A stretch of DNA of 64,000 bases from Ophthalmolycus amberensis. Taxonomy: Eukaryota > Chordata > Actinopteri > Perciformes > Zoarcidae. Below, one piece after another: positions 23,036 through 34,740 of this stretch. The position numbers were made by a program, and so were the translations under genes. The notes below the pieces were generated by a model that had not been told where the DNA came from, ran no database searches, and worked only from the letters and a program-made list of their open reading frames with translations. Each line of letters begins with the position of its first letter. The first letter of the stretch is position 1. The DNA is taken from positions 72,001-136,000 of the forward strand of contig JAFEUB010001798.1 in NCBI GenBank assembly GCA_024529925.1, given 5' to 3'.

Positions 23036-24689
23036 GTCTCTTCTACATTACCGTATTTCTTCAAATACAAACGGGGCCTTTATTTACCTAAACTGCAGAA
23101 GATAACAGGCTTCTATTTGAAGCAGGCTAACGTAAAAGGCAGGCCTATATTTCTAATTCCCTCTGTTTGACAAGTATAAGGGATATATTTTGTGGCATAT
23201 TTTGCCATGCTGCTCACGTTCAGCTATTCCTATCTATTGGCACTTGTACGTTAGCTGAGACACTATACATCCGCAGTGACTGAAATGGCGGCAATAATAC
23301 TCTCGATGAGTACCTTAATCCAGAGCAACAAAGAGTTGAAACTAGCCTGATTGTATTGTTGAATTTATTCAATTGAAGAGGTAGTAATGTTCAATATGTT
23401 TCAATGGCGATGAACACTGTATGACAGGAACCAGGGTGACGACCACACCCAGGGCCTTCATCGGAGAGCCGGCATTTAGTTGACAACCGTTTTTCATCAT
23501 CTTGAATGCGGAGAGCCAGTTTTAATCACCGACATGTGTCAGCCTCCCGACAGCCTCTCCGATGACAACACTGTGTTCTCATTCATCTATCTCCACAGAG
23601 AAACATCAACTCTTTCTTGAAATCAACAAGCTAAAGACCTTGTCATTGGATCACGGTGGATGGTTTCCTTTTCTTCAGTGTTTTTTGACGAGATCAAGTA
23701 TTTGATGTGTTGCCGGCTTTATTCGGGCTACACTTCATGTCGGCCTTTCCCCCCTAAATTGGATAGATGCAGTTCAGTGGTCCAGCGAGGACAGAGATTA
23801 GTTCTTAGTTAGCTCCAGCTCAGATTGAGCAGCCAGATGTAACCTGAGTGAGGAGGGTGAAGAACAGCATTAAGGCCCTGATTTATTCATTCGGGTGGTA
23901 CGGAGGCTTTTGTGGCACGAGCACAGGCACACACACTCCTTTTGAGGCTGCAAACTCATTTTTAGCTCCACTCATCAGGTGCTTTCAGGTTTCTCTCCAA
24001 TTCCCTTCATTATCATTCATTTGTATTCATCTTCTCTCGTGTTTTCACTCTCTCCTTTCTTCACACATTCTCCCTGGTCGGCTTCACTTGTTTTGCTCCC
24101 GGAGATGCGATCATGGTGTAGGATTATCTTCAGTTCTTCCTCTCTGGCTACCTGTCCTCATTGTCACTGTTGTCCTTTTCTTTACGTCTGAAGCTCCATT
24201 TGCAAAGAATGACTGTGCCTAACTTGTGTTCCACGACGTTAGCTTGCAATGGGTTCAACTCAAATGACCCCGCAATCAAAATGAATGACCTGACTTTGCA
24301 ATTGAACAAAATCCTGTTTTTTGGACTACCGGGGGTTTCCACCAACTAACAACGTCTTACCAGTGACGCTTTGGGCTTACCAGTGACAGATAACAACAGA
24401 AGCTTTGATTGAATTCTTTTGAATGTATTTATTTTGGGTGAAGTGAAAGAATATGAGCTATACTTGTGAGTGACTTCTCTATATTTACGCATCCAGGTAA
24501 CAGGGCTGTGATTTGTGTTTATTATGTCTATTTAATGGACGCAATGAGAGGTTATTGCTAAAGTTCGATTAATCTGTGCCGATAGGATGTTATACAAACT
24601 ATTGTTATACGTGGAGCTGGGCTTGAATAATGGCCGATGGCTACGCAGCCACCACCAGTCACAAGGGGACGTACATCACAGTTTTACAT
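23036..24689. other. Non-coding, no gene seen
   Basis: Open frames at 23,848-24,222 and neighbours show no recognised domain. Confidence 0.4.
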
Positions 24690-24925
24690 GAATGGGATAT
24701 GCACTTGTACTTGTACAGCGCTTTACTAGTCCCACGATCACTCATTCACACCTTATGATACACTGATGGCAGGCGCGACCACGCAAGGTGCAACCTGCTC
24801 ATCACAACTAACATCCACACACATTCACACACATTCACACACCGTTGGGAGCAATTTGGGGTTAAGTGTCTTGCCCGAGGACAAATCGCCAAGAGTGGAG
24901 CCGGGCTCTAGTCCCCAAAATAATC
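24690..24925 (+). repeat. Dispersed repeat (TTGGGGTTAAGTGTCTTGCC family)
   Basis: Order: GATATGCACTTGTACTTGTA, AGCGCTTTACTAGTC, CACTCATTCACACC, ACACTGATGGCAGG, a short ACACATTCAC repeat, and TTGGGGTTAAGTGTCTTGCC followed by CGAGGACAAATCGCC. The layout is common across percomorph genomes and is related to the repeat at 10,610. Confidence 0.55.
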
Positions 24926-25574
24926 TAAAAAACGGATTAACACCACATAAAATGGCGTCTGTAGAGAATGGGAAAGGGTGGGGGGGTTTCCATAAATACA
25001 CGATAGACTTTAAATTATGCGTTAGATAATTAGAAAAACTAGATAAAAACTTATTTTACAGCAAGCTAACATGAGGAATCCATGTCACGTCTGACCTGTT
25101 TTCAGTTTATTTCGCCCAACAAAAGTTATCTCTTAAATACATAAAACAACACTATCAGCTCTTGACCAGAAGATTATCGTATTTTTCCTGCTCCAAACTA
25201 TCATTAATGTATCAGCCTTTAAATAGTCCACTATCGGTCATCCTGTATTTAATCCATCATATTCTGCCCTCCATAATAAGTGCAGTAATCTCAATTCAAA
25301 GGAACGACTATTGTTTTCTATTTTTACGGGTTTATTTGTTCAGACACTGAGAGCAAATTTCGGATTTCTTTTGCACATTTACAAACTCAAATGTAATGCC
25401 CCGGTCACACTCACTGAGGTCATGGACTCTGTTTGGCCTGTGATGACATCTTCTTTATGGCTAGATTTGTCTTACAAACTGTTTTATCTAAGGTGTCTCA
25501 TCAGGGAGAATATTACAGTAGGTGTGATGTGAACAAGCTGGTTGTTCTTCTTTTTACTGTCGCACTATTTCCTT

Positions 25575-26110
25575 TGTAGACATTCAAGTTTCTGGGATCC
25601 ACCATCTCCCAGGACCTGAAGTGGGCTCCCAACATCAACACCATCAGGAAAAAGGCCCAGCAGAGGTTGTACTTCCTGCGCCAGCTCAGGAAGTACAACC
25701 TGTCCTCAGGAGCTGCTGATTCTTTTCTACTCAGCCATCATCCAGTCTGTTCTCTGCTCCTCCATCACTGTGTGGTTTGAATCGGCTACTAAACAGGACA
25801 GGAACAGACTGCAACGGATTGTCAGGTCTGCAGAGAGGATCATTGGTTCTAGCCTGCCCTCCATCCTGGACTTGTTCACCTCCAGAGTCAGGAGACGGGC
25901 TGAAAGATCTCTGCAGACCATCACACCCTGGACACAAGCTGTTCCACCTCCTCCCCTCTGGTAGGAGCTACAGGGCTCTGTACGCCAAGACCACCAGACA
26001 CAGGAACAGCTTCTTTCCACTGGCCGTCACTCTCATGAACAATTAATAAGTTATACTGCACTATTACCTCCACTTACAACTCATGCCATTGTCTATAGGT
26101 TTATGTTCAC

Positions 26111-26150
<40 letters not shown>

Positions 26151-26375
26151 TTTTTCTCTTGGATATATATTTATACTTATATTGTATATAGCTAAATGTC
26201 TATACCTACATCCGTTCTACTTTTTTTTGCTGCCCTTTTTTATTCTTTACACATATATTTTCTTGTTTATTGTAAATCTGTGTTTGTACATTGAGAGCGG
26301 AGTGGTAACCGGAGACAAATTCCATGTATGCGTAAGCACACATGGCCAATAAAGCTGATTCTGATTCTGATTCTG
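25575..26375 (+). mobile_element. Rex/CR1/L2-type LINE, 3' end
   Basis: Begins abruptly at a C-terminal ORF2 block (TFKFLGSTISQDLKWAPNIN, then TIRKKAQQRLYFLRQLRKYN). A frame break near 25,715 is followed by KQDRNRLQRIVRSAERIIGS and, after another break, KTTRHRNSFFPLAVTLMNN and a stop. The 3' UTR includes an (AT)n tract and ends CCAATAAAGCTGATTC plus short GATTCT repeats, the tandem-tail style of this LINE group rather than poly(A). The clade is not resolved from sequence alone. Confidence 0.8.
26114..26147. repeat. (AT)n microsatellite
   Basis: About 17 TA units in the LINE 3' UTR. Confidence 0.9.
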
Positions 26376-27173
26376 AAAAGTACTTCATACAACCCCACTT
26401 TAAAACATCGTCTCTGGAGAGATGAGATTAATATCTGTAGAAAACAGTCACCATGGAAATGTGTAGCATAATCACACATGAACGCAGATTTCTCTGGTCA
26501 ACATCTACTCTGTTTCTACAATGTCTTCATTAGATAGTAACCCAGGACGTCCTGTTGATCTGCATGAGCTGCAACTGATACAACATAAAGGGCATGATTA
26601 CCTGACCACTACTACAAGGGGGCATACATAAAGCACGAAGCTTATCTGGATGAGCAGATGTAGCCTAATGTCTTTCACATAAAGGGTGATGTGTTGTCTG
26701 TATGTCAGGTTTGTGCAAGTGCACAATGCGCCATCTTTTGGGGCTGAACGACTAAAACTCAATAATTTCCTCCATCTTTTAATGTGTTAACATTTAAGCA
26801 GTTCTTTGTCAACATAATCATTGCCAAAGAGTTTCATTCCAACCAGGATGGATGGGTTGTACTCCATCAAACACGTTGCTGCTGTTGAATAGGGGGTATC
26901 GAGTTGCTATAGAGAACAAGCTCATATTATCACTTCATAAAGACGATACGGTTAACATGTTAGCATACAGTTGTGTATTTACACAGCGAGCAGATATTGT
27001 ATGTTACTGCTATATTAACATACATTTGGAAGGGTGTCTGTGTCCAACTGATGAACGTCAGTCCAGGTGCTCGCTCTCTTTTAGCTCCGTTTTTGGTCTC
27101 CACCACATCCTGAGGAAAACAGCTGCTCTTTAGCTAGTAAATATTCCACTATGTTTACCAGCTAGTCGCTGGC
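26376..27173. other. Non-coding, no gene seen
   Basis: No recognisable exon or repeat in this stretch. Confidence 0.4.
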
Positions 27174-27562
27174 TGTATTCAAAATCGCACACTACTCTGA
27201 TGTAAAATCGTCGATGTAGTGTGTTCAACTGCATAGTATATGGATTTGTGATTGCGAGAAATGCCTGGATGTATACTAGATTAGCTGCAATGAGAAGTGA
27301 ACTCACTTAGACATACTCAACTGTCCCAAAATGCATTGCGGCTCTTCAGACTGCCCAATGGTGGCAGACGGTGAGTTGGATAAAATAACTACGGTCATGT
27401 GATGCAGAGAAGACATGATGCTTGAGTACACTTCAGCGTGAATGGTGATGCCATGCTCAATCCTTCAGTAGGTCGGCAGTATGCAGCACATACTGATTGA
27501 GTATGCACTATGTAGTATGCACTATGTAGTATGCATTAGGTTAGTGTGCAATTTTGAACACA
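27174..27562. mobile_element. ~390-bp non-autonomous element with terminal inverted repeats
   Basis: The left end TGTATTCAAAATCGCACAC (27,174) matches the reverse complement of the right end (TTAGTGTGCAATTTTGAACACA, 27,541-27,562) at 19 of 21 positions. The interior is full of TATGCACTATGTAG-type repeats and has no transposase. PIF/Harbinger-like by general appearance only, and the target duplication is unclear. Confidence 0.7.
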
Positions 27563-29309
27563 ACAAAACATATTTTGTCTGTTTACCATATGCTGCTTGG
27601 CTGGTCGTGTACAGCAGGTGTATCAGCGTTTTCACTGGAAACAGCTGTTATCATTTTAAATCAGTTCCCTTTCAGATTATTCGTCAATGTCAGCAGTTTC
27701 TGATTTCAACAGTTAGAATTAGTTCTTGATTGCAACAATAAAGTATCTTGAAATGCGCCTCTAAATGGCCTCATGTAACATTTAGTTTAAATAGCCAATG
27801 GCCACTAACATCAACCCATTGGGTTGTTACATTGAGGCTATTGCAATAAAAACAACAACAATGGGAATTCACAGTGGCTCCTTTTGCTTAGCAACTGTAT
27901 TTTGTGTCGACACACAGAATAAACATTGGTGAGATTTTTCCTCACTCTGAACTGCACCGTAAGAACTGAGCTTTGCTGACAAATTCCCTGACGGTGCATG
28001 ATTAAAAACACGGTGTAAAAGCCAGAGGAGGCTGCCAGTCATCACAGCAGTGGCCTAATCTGTTGCTGTGTAATATGTTGAAATCTCAAAATGATTGGCA
28101 TAATGTTGCGGTGATGTAATGAGAGATGTAGTTCAGTGAGACTCTCTCCTGTTCTACTCCTACTTCTTCATTCCTAAAGCAAACATGCTGCCAAATAATA
28201 TCACACTGCAAGCAAATGTAATATACTCTATTGCCTTGTGCATAGAGTACATATTCATACACACACTGAGAGGGTGAGGAAGCTAGCCAAGGCTGGCAGT
28301 CCCATTCGGTATCTGCGGGCTCATGAAGGCGATGGTGCAGCTGAGGACAAGTGTCTTTTCTCTGCTCCAGTTAGAGATGCTGCACATCCCCTGCAGCCCT
28401 CCAGAGAACACTGCCGATGAATTCCCCTTACTCTCCACCTCTCTCTGTCTTACTTCTGTTATTCTCTTGTTCCTTTTTTATATTTCATGTCTGACCTGGC
28501 TTTCCTGCCTCTCCCATCTGTCTCTCATGGTTGTGCGTGTCCTCTTCCTGTCTCTTGCCGATATTACCTCTGATAAATCTGGGAGCAAAGCCTAACCAAT
28601 GGATACACACTTGGCAGAGGAACATTTGTGTTTGTGATTTGTGAACTTGACAAACGTTGCAGATCACATAAACTGTCACTAATTATTATTAATTCTAAGA
28701 ATAATACAATGGCAGGCAGAATATAACTTGTCTGTTTCAGTTTTCAGTACTTGTCAAAGATTGTTTGAGATGAAAGAAGCTCCAGCTGCAAAAGTTAGCC
28801 TGAGATGTGTGGGATCTGGTTGTTGGAAATGATACATAAAGTGTTGTTATATTAACTGGCGTTGATGAAGTACAGAAGTTACCTAACAAACTACGATAAG
28901 AAAAGTCAATGTTGCTTTGGTTTCATACAGGACAAGAACAGCAGACTCCTGGGTTAAAGTCCTGTGCTTGTTTGACCCGTCCAACCTCCCCTCCCGCATG
29001 CCCTGAACGGACTCTACGTCAGCTGCTCCGCCCGTCTAACAGTGACGTGTATGGGTTTACATTCACGTCGAAAGACGTCAAGTGCATCAGAGTCGGTGTG
29101 CTAAAATCAGGCTGAGCTCTTGATGCTCAGTCTGGCCCTCCATCACCACCGAGGCTGTCTGACAAAGCTAAAGCTGCCCGCATTGATTGCTCTGTCATTA
29201 TGTCGGCCTGTCTCATGTATTTATGTAGGGCAGGGGACAAGTGATGCACCCACAAAACCTTCCTTCATAGGATTGATGTCTTTGGCATTTTGCAGTGAGG
29301 CCACGCTTT
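27563..29309. other. Non-coding, no gene seen
   Basis: No recognisable exon. Short hydrophobic frames near 28,430-28,590 lack any domain match. Confidence 0.4.
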
Positions 29310-29312
29310 GTG

Positions 29313-29378
<66 letters not shown>

Positions 29379-29394
29379 TGTGTGTGTGTGTGTG

Positions 29395-29441
<47 letters not shown>

Positions 29442-29465
29442 TGTGTGTGTGTGTGTGAGGTGTGT

Positions 29466-29529
<64 letters not shown>

Positions 29530-29621
29530 TGTGTGTGTGTGTGTGAGGTGTGTGGTGTGTGTGTGTGTGTGTGTGGTGTGTGGTGTGTGTGTGTGTGTGT
29601 GAGAGTGTGTGAGGTGTGTGG

Positions 29622-29652
<31 letters not shown>

Positions 29653-29674
29653 GTGTGTGTGTGTGTGTGTGTGT
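29310..29674. repeat. Compound (GT)n array with higher-order structure
   Basis: About 365 bp of GT runs punctuated by a recurring cassette: GAGAGA, about 8 GT, GAGGTGTGTG. The cassette appears near 29,371, 29,434 and 29,522, and shortened near 29,601. Confidence 0.93.
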
Positions 29675-29906
29675 GACTCCATGTTCCATTTGTCAATACT
29701 GGTAACATTAATGCGAGGTGACCCATTGTTTTATACACATCACTCAGGGCAGAACCCCCGGCAGAAACAGACAACATGTCGTCTTAAAGTCTAGTGGACA
29801 GAAAACATCAAAAATACACATTTAGTCGTTATTCTTCTTCTACTTTGTCAATTTGCGTCTTTAGATTTCTCCTAAATTCACCACAAGGTACCGTTAGATA
29901 ATACCT

Positions 29907-30034
29907 CATTTGCATATTTAAACATAAAAAACATAAAATAAAAACATGTATTGTCTTAATGTAAGTAATCAACTGAGGAAGTTCATGATGATATTTATTA
30001 GTTTATTGTTTGACCCTGTTCACCTGTAGTGTCT
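29907..30034 (+). repeat. Unnamed dispersed repeat, copy 1
   Basis: Shares CATTTGCATATTTAAACATA, GTAAGTAATCAACTGAGGAAG and CCTGTTCACCTG, in order, with copies at 30,387 and 47,992. Confidence 0.8.
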
Positions 30035-30386
30035 TCAAAATGTATATCATTTTCATAAAACATCTCTTCAAAGGCCGGTTTCTTAAGATGAGTTTTTTCT
30101 CAGACTCTTCCCTGCAGCAGCTCTTACATACACCAGACCTTCACTCTGTCTCTATTCTGAAGGTTCTTACAGAGAGTTTGTTCATATATTATTCACAGCC
30201 TTCTTGTAATGAATGTTGACAGCATGTTCTGTTCTAAGGAGTGATGAGAAGAGATTCTAAAATTCCCTTTCACTCTAATATGTCAACAAAACGTAACAAG
30301 AATTTTGAACGCGGCTTTATCCAATGTTCAGATTTCTGTTCTAAGAAATACATGCAAATTAGCTAATATTTATTAAGAGAATAAAT

Positions 30387-30524
30387 CATTTGCATATTTA
30401 CACATAAACCTTCTGAAAACGTGTCATCCAAAAATGAATAGTTTGTATGCAAGTAATCAACTGGGGAAGTTTCATGTTGATATCTTTCAGTTAAATGTGT
30501 ACCCACTCACCTGGGGTGTCCTCC
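30387..30524 (+). repeat. Unnamed dispersed repeat, copy 2
   Basis: CATTTGCATATTTACACATA, GCAAGTAATCAACTGGGGAA and ACTCACCTGGGGTGTC are collinear with copy 1, about 480 bp away. Confidence 0.8.
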
Positions 30525-32423
30525 TTAATTAAAGATGGTTATGAGTTTTATGAGTGAGTCAAGGTCTTTGCATGAAATTAATCTCAGATTTTTTAATAAC
30601 ATGACAATCATGGCCTGGGGGGGGATGGTGGGAATACCAATGAAGAGAGTGTGGAGGGGTGAACTGACACCTGGGCGGTGTCCATATTGTGATACTGGTC
30701 ATCTGCACTCTCGACTCAGAGAGATTCATCGTACAAGAGTGATGGCAGAAAAAATATTCATCGAAAAAGGGAGGAATTTTCAGATACCAATACAAAGCGG
30801 TCACAATGTATAGGCAGTGAGTTTAGACGAGGCCATGCTGAGATCAATGAATCACATCAATCACCTGGTCGTAGCATTGTACAGCCTCGTGGCGCTCACG
30901 TCTACATCTTTTGCCTTTACAAAAAGCCGATGATTGAGGGTCGATGGCTCACTGTGATAGGTTCGGTCCAGCTGCTCTTTGTGGCATTTCCATCTTTAGT
31001 CCTGACTTGTTTATCGCACAGCTAACAAATCACTTTGTTCTCTGGCTCTCCTTTTTCATTTGCTTTAAAACCAAAGAATCGCCACACGGGCACATTTGCA
31101 TTCGTTTTGCTAACGAGAGCGGACGTCTTTACTGCTGAAGTTAGAGCTACAAGGGTAATTACTAGGGCTGTACGGAATAGCTCTAAAGCTTCATTCATAA
31201 CAATGACATCAATAACCTACAGAAACATTGCATGCAATGGTCTACCAGCTTCCAGCTCTCTCAAACACACACAGAGAGAGCAAGTCCTCGTCTCTGCAAA
31301 ATCTCCAAAAGTCAAATTGCATTGAAATGAAGATCGATGTAATCATTTGTAAAATTCACAACATGTTTTTATCGAACGAAATATTCTTCTGCAATTTCTC
31401 CTTTGAAAGAACACACTTGCACTGCACGCATGTGTTAATGAGGTGGTCTAGCAGCGACCCATCAGCACCGTGAATTACATCTATTTAACCACAATAACAC
31501 AAAATGAGACTTGTTTTACAGACAACAATGCGTTGAAGCACAGAGAAAGTAAGAGCGAGACTATATATAGTGTTAAGATTCTTAACAGGCGGTGCATAAT
31601 TGAATATGGTTCCGTCATCGTGGACACGATTGGACCACTATCGTGTCAAAGCAATGTGGTCGGACACTAAGCTGCAGATGACGATCAGTGGAGCTCCCCA
31701 TTAAATGTAATGAGTTAAAGTCTTTGCTTTAATCCAACTCACATCTTGTATTTACTGCTCTACACATTACAGCATTCACACATAATATAGGAAAACACGC
31801 AGTAGCATGCTCCTTTGGTAGAATTTCCCTGGAGCCTTTGATGCTATGTAGGTTGGATCACCATCACCCTCTGCCTCATTCGACATGCTCTTTAATATTG
31901 CATGTTATCATCGTCATTATCCCTCCCCATCGCCCCAGCAGCCGCTCACACCTCACTCTCACCCGCTCCATATTATGTACATAAGGGTATCTTTCTTTGT
32001 CATTACAGTGTGTTATATAATTCAGTAGTCTAGTGTGTGGCAGTTGGTAAATGGCAACGAGCAAGCCAGAGGTGCTATTGGTGCTGATTGCCTTGGATAG
32101 ATAATGAGATGTAAGGAGAGCCATCCTTTGGTGGTGGGGGTGGATGTAAGCGCATGTACCGTACACACACACACGAGGACATAAGGGTTGTAGCCGTGCG
32201 AGCTGACTGGCTCCATTTCAAATATGCGGCAGAGCATGCATTCACACAAACATCTGCACTGTGAAAGGGCAAAAAACACAATTCATTAAAAAAATAATAC
32301 ACTATAAAAACACCAGGATATTCTTTTTTAGGAAGCATGAAGTCCATTTATGTTAGAGTGCATATTAGGCAACTGTTGTAGTTTTTTTGTAACAATTTAA
32401 TTCATCCAATCTATTGTAGAAAC
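30525..32423. other. Non-coding, no gene seen
   Basis: The open frame at 30,535-30,813 is not recognised. CTAGGGCTGTACGGAATA at 31,162 resembles a hAT start, but no partner was found. Confidence 0.4.
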
Positions 32424-32758
32424 CAGTACTTCCCAACCTTTTAGGTCTGTTACTGTTTAAAATGAAGCAGTGTCTCCTGGCATGAATGAACGCATGGCAA
32501 TATATGAGCTGCTGGGCCTCAATCAATCCCCCGCTCCTCCAGCTCACTATGGATGCGCTCATCTTTTCTAATCTCAAAGAATAGAAATAGAAAAGGAGTT
32601 GAACAGAAATTGAACTATTTTAGTCGTTACTGCACAACCTCACCTCAATGAGTTTATAGAGAAGTGAGCCCGCTACAACAGTCACGATGGTTCTTCTCCC
32701 TTTAATCCTCTTGTGACCCCTCATCATGGGACTCTTGACCTGGGGTTGGGAAGCACTG
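32424..32758. mobile_element. hAT-like MITE, 335 bp
   Basis: The left end CAGTACTTCCCAACCTTTTA pairs with a right end whose reverse complement is CAGTGCTTCCCAACCCCAGG. This is the CAGTGSTTCCCAACC class of hAT termini. There is no coding capacity, and the flanking 8-mers do not match, so the target duplication has decayed. Confidence 0.7.
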
Positions 32759-33985
32759 CTCGAAGTCAGTTATCTTGCGCTGGGTCGCAGGCAGCGGGAG
32801 CCCACTGTATTTCCCATAATGCACTCAGCGAGAGGTGCTGTACAACCTGGACATGGTGGCAGTCAAATACAGACGGACAAATACACACTTTCATTAGCAC
32901 CTACAGGTTGTTTAGTTTCTAGTTAAGTATCTCTGTGCGCCATTAACAGTCACTGTCTGGTGGAAAAAAAGTAAATTTGTGAAGAGAATTATCAATCCAG
33001 ATCTACATTTTAACACAAATCCATATTCCAGTACCACCACATCAACCATTACTATGAGTGGAAGGGTTTACAGAAACCCTCTTCGCCTCAGAGCCCGGGT
33101 CAAGCAGTGAGGAAATGGGCTCATTAACCCCGGACCTCTTCACTTAAGATTAAACAGAGGAAACGCAGACAGAGGAAGCTTTCCATTACCAGGAGTCTGA
33201 TGCCAAGACAACGAGTTCATTAAGGCTCAGTCTGTCTTTCGCAGGAAATCATGAAGTGGTTCTGAATGCAGCAGAGGAACTGGGAGGAACTGAGCGGTGT
33301 ACAAAGGAGGGCGCTGCAGTGCCCCCCTCTGGTTGTGTGAATACTTCACCTGTACTGACTTATTGAAATAGAAGTTAAATATTAATAAACATAATACCCT
33401 CTGCCCATGTTATGAGGTAATTTAGGAGTAAATGAGGAATATTAAACATGTCAAAATGTGGAATACCACATATAATCTGTTTGCTATAATAATGTAATTT
33501 CTGAGAGGAGGAGCTTCACTGGGGCTTCCTCTGTTGCCCCATCTTTGTGACCTCAGCGCTCTACACCTTATTCAGCCACAGAGACACATAGCGCTGGGTC
33601 AGCAGTTTATCATTACAGACAGACAGTAGGCTTGTATGCGATCACAAAACTACCTCTGCAGATACAATGGAATACTGCGTGAACCAATCACAGACCTGAT
33701 GTCTAAGGATTATATGTTTTCCATCTTTAAAGAGCTTTGTGCTTCATACTGCCTCATCTTTAATGGGGTTTAACTCTAGCGGAATATATGATATAATAAT
33801 ATATATACTTAATGGTTTGTTTGCACCACAATGTGTGGCTGGGTGCCGTGTCTGCAGAATCCATATGCACCAGGTGGTAATCTCCACCAAGAGATCAGTG
33901 CCTTTCAATACCCATACTACCAAACTATTTCGTATGCCAGACAAAGATTTTGTATGTCCCAATGCATAGTATGTATGTATGCACA
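32759..33985. other. Non-coding, no gene seen
   Basis: No recognised exon. TATG/GTATGTATGC runs near 33,960-33,990 may mark the edge of the next element. Confidence 0.4.
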
Positions 33986-33989
33986 ATGC

Positions 33990-34740
33990 AGTGCGCCAAA
34001 AGTACCAGGATGTCCTACAGCCACCGGTTGTGTTTTGCAGCATGCAGGCCAGCATGCTTTTCTGGCTATTCATAGTTTTTAGTCACATGACATGCGTGGT
34101 GACCTGGAGGGCAAAACATGGCGGCTCGCACTCCACATAGAAACGCAGCACAAGCCGGTCAATATTACCTCTGTTTCAAGCCACGAACATTTGGATCACC
34201 TTTTAACTGAAGAAGAAATAAGATATGAGATCAAACTGCAGGTTTTGGGCAGGTTTTTCGATCTGAATGGGTCAATGATGCTGACGTTTGGGAGGTGAAT
34301 GACAAGAAATTCTTCATTGTCAAAGGAATCTTGACGACACAGCACGTTTAATGGCTAAAATCCTTTCAGGGTTTCTTTCTCAGACGAGATTCTGAACACG
34401 GCCCAGGCTCTTGTCCTCATCGGTTAGTTGCACAACAACTACAACAACAGAAATCCCTCACTCCGTAAACTGGCGGGCAAGGGAAGGCAGCATTGTTTGG
34501 CCCTCCAAGGGGGCGTTCCCTTGAGGACGTGACATCACATGAAAACTATGAATTCTGACCCACAATCCTCTGTGCAGCGAATCTATGAGCAGGAGGGTCA
34601 AAGCTCGAAGCAATGTTATGAGGAAGTAGTATGTCTCAATTGAAAGCATACTACAGACAACATTAAGTGCTCTAAAGGGGCAGCTGCAGTACGGACTAAA
34701 GGTCAAAAGAAAAAGTCTGCCATTTGGAACGCAGCGGATA
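33990..34740. mobile_element. Possible element with long imperfect inverted repeats
   Basis: ATTCATAGTTTTTAGTCACATGAC, then GGAGGGCAAAACATGG, near 34,068-34,125 resembles the reverse complement of CCCTCCAAGG...ACATCACATGAAAACTATGAAT near 34,500-34,552. The two ends face each other about 400 bp apart. The outer boundaries are uncertain. Confidence 0.4.

Noticed and set aside
29213..29777. Minus-strand frames of HTHTHT and + strand frames of VCVCVC
   Set aside because: Direct translation of (GT)n/(CA)n. The same applies to 16,493-16,801, 11,258-11,545 and 54,246-54,580.
30535..30813. Frame with a CPYC...H pattern suggestive of a zinc finger or transposase
   Set aside because: Too few ligands in the right spacing, and no neighbouring transposase motifs or inverted repeats.
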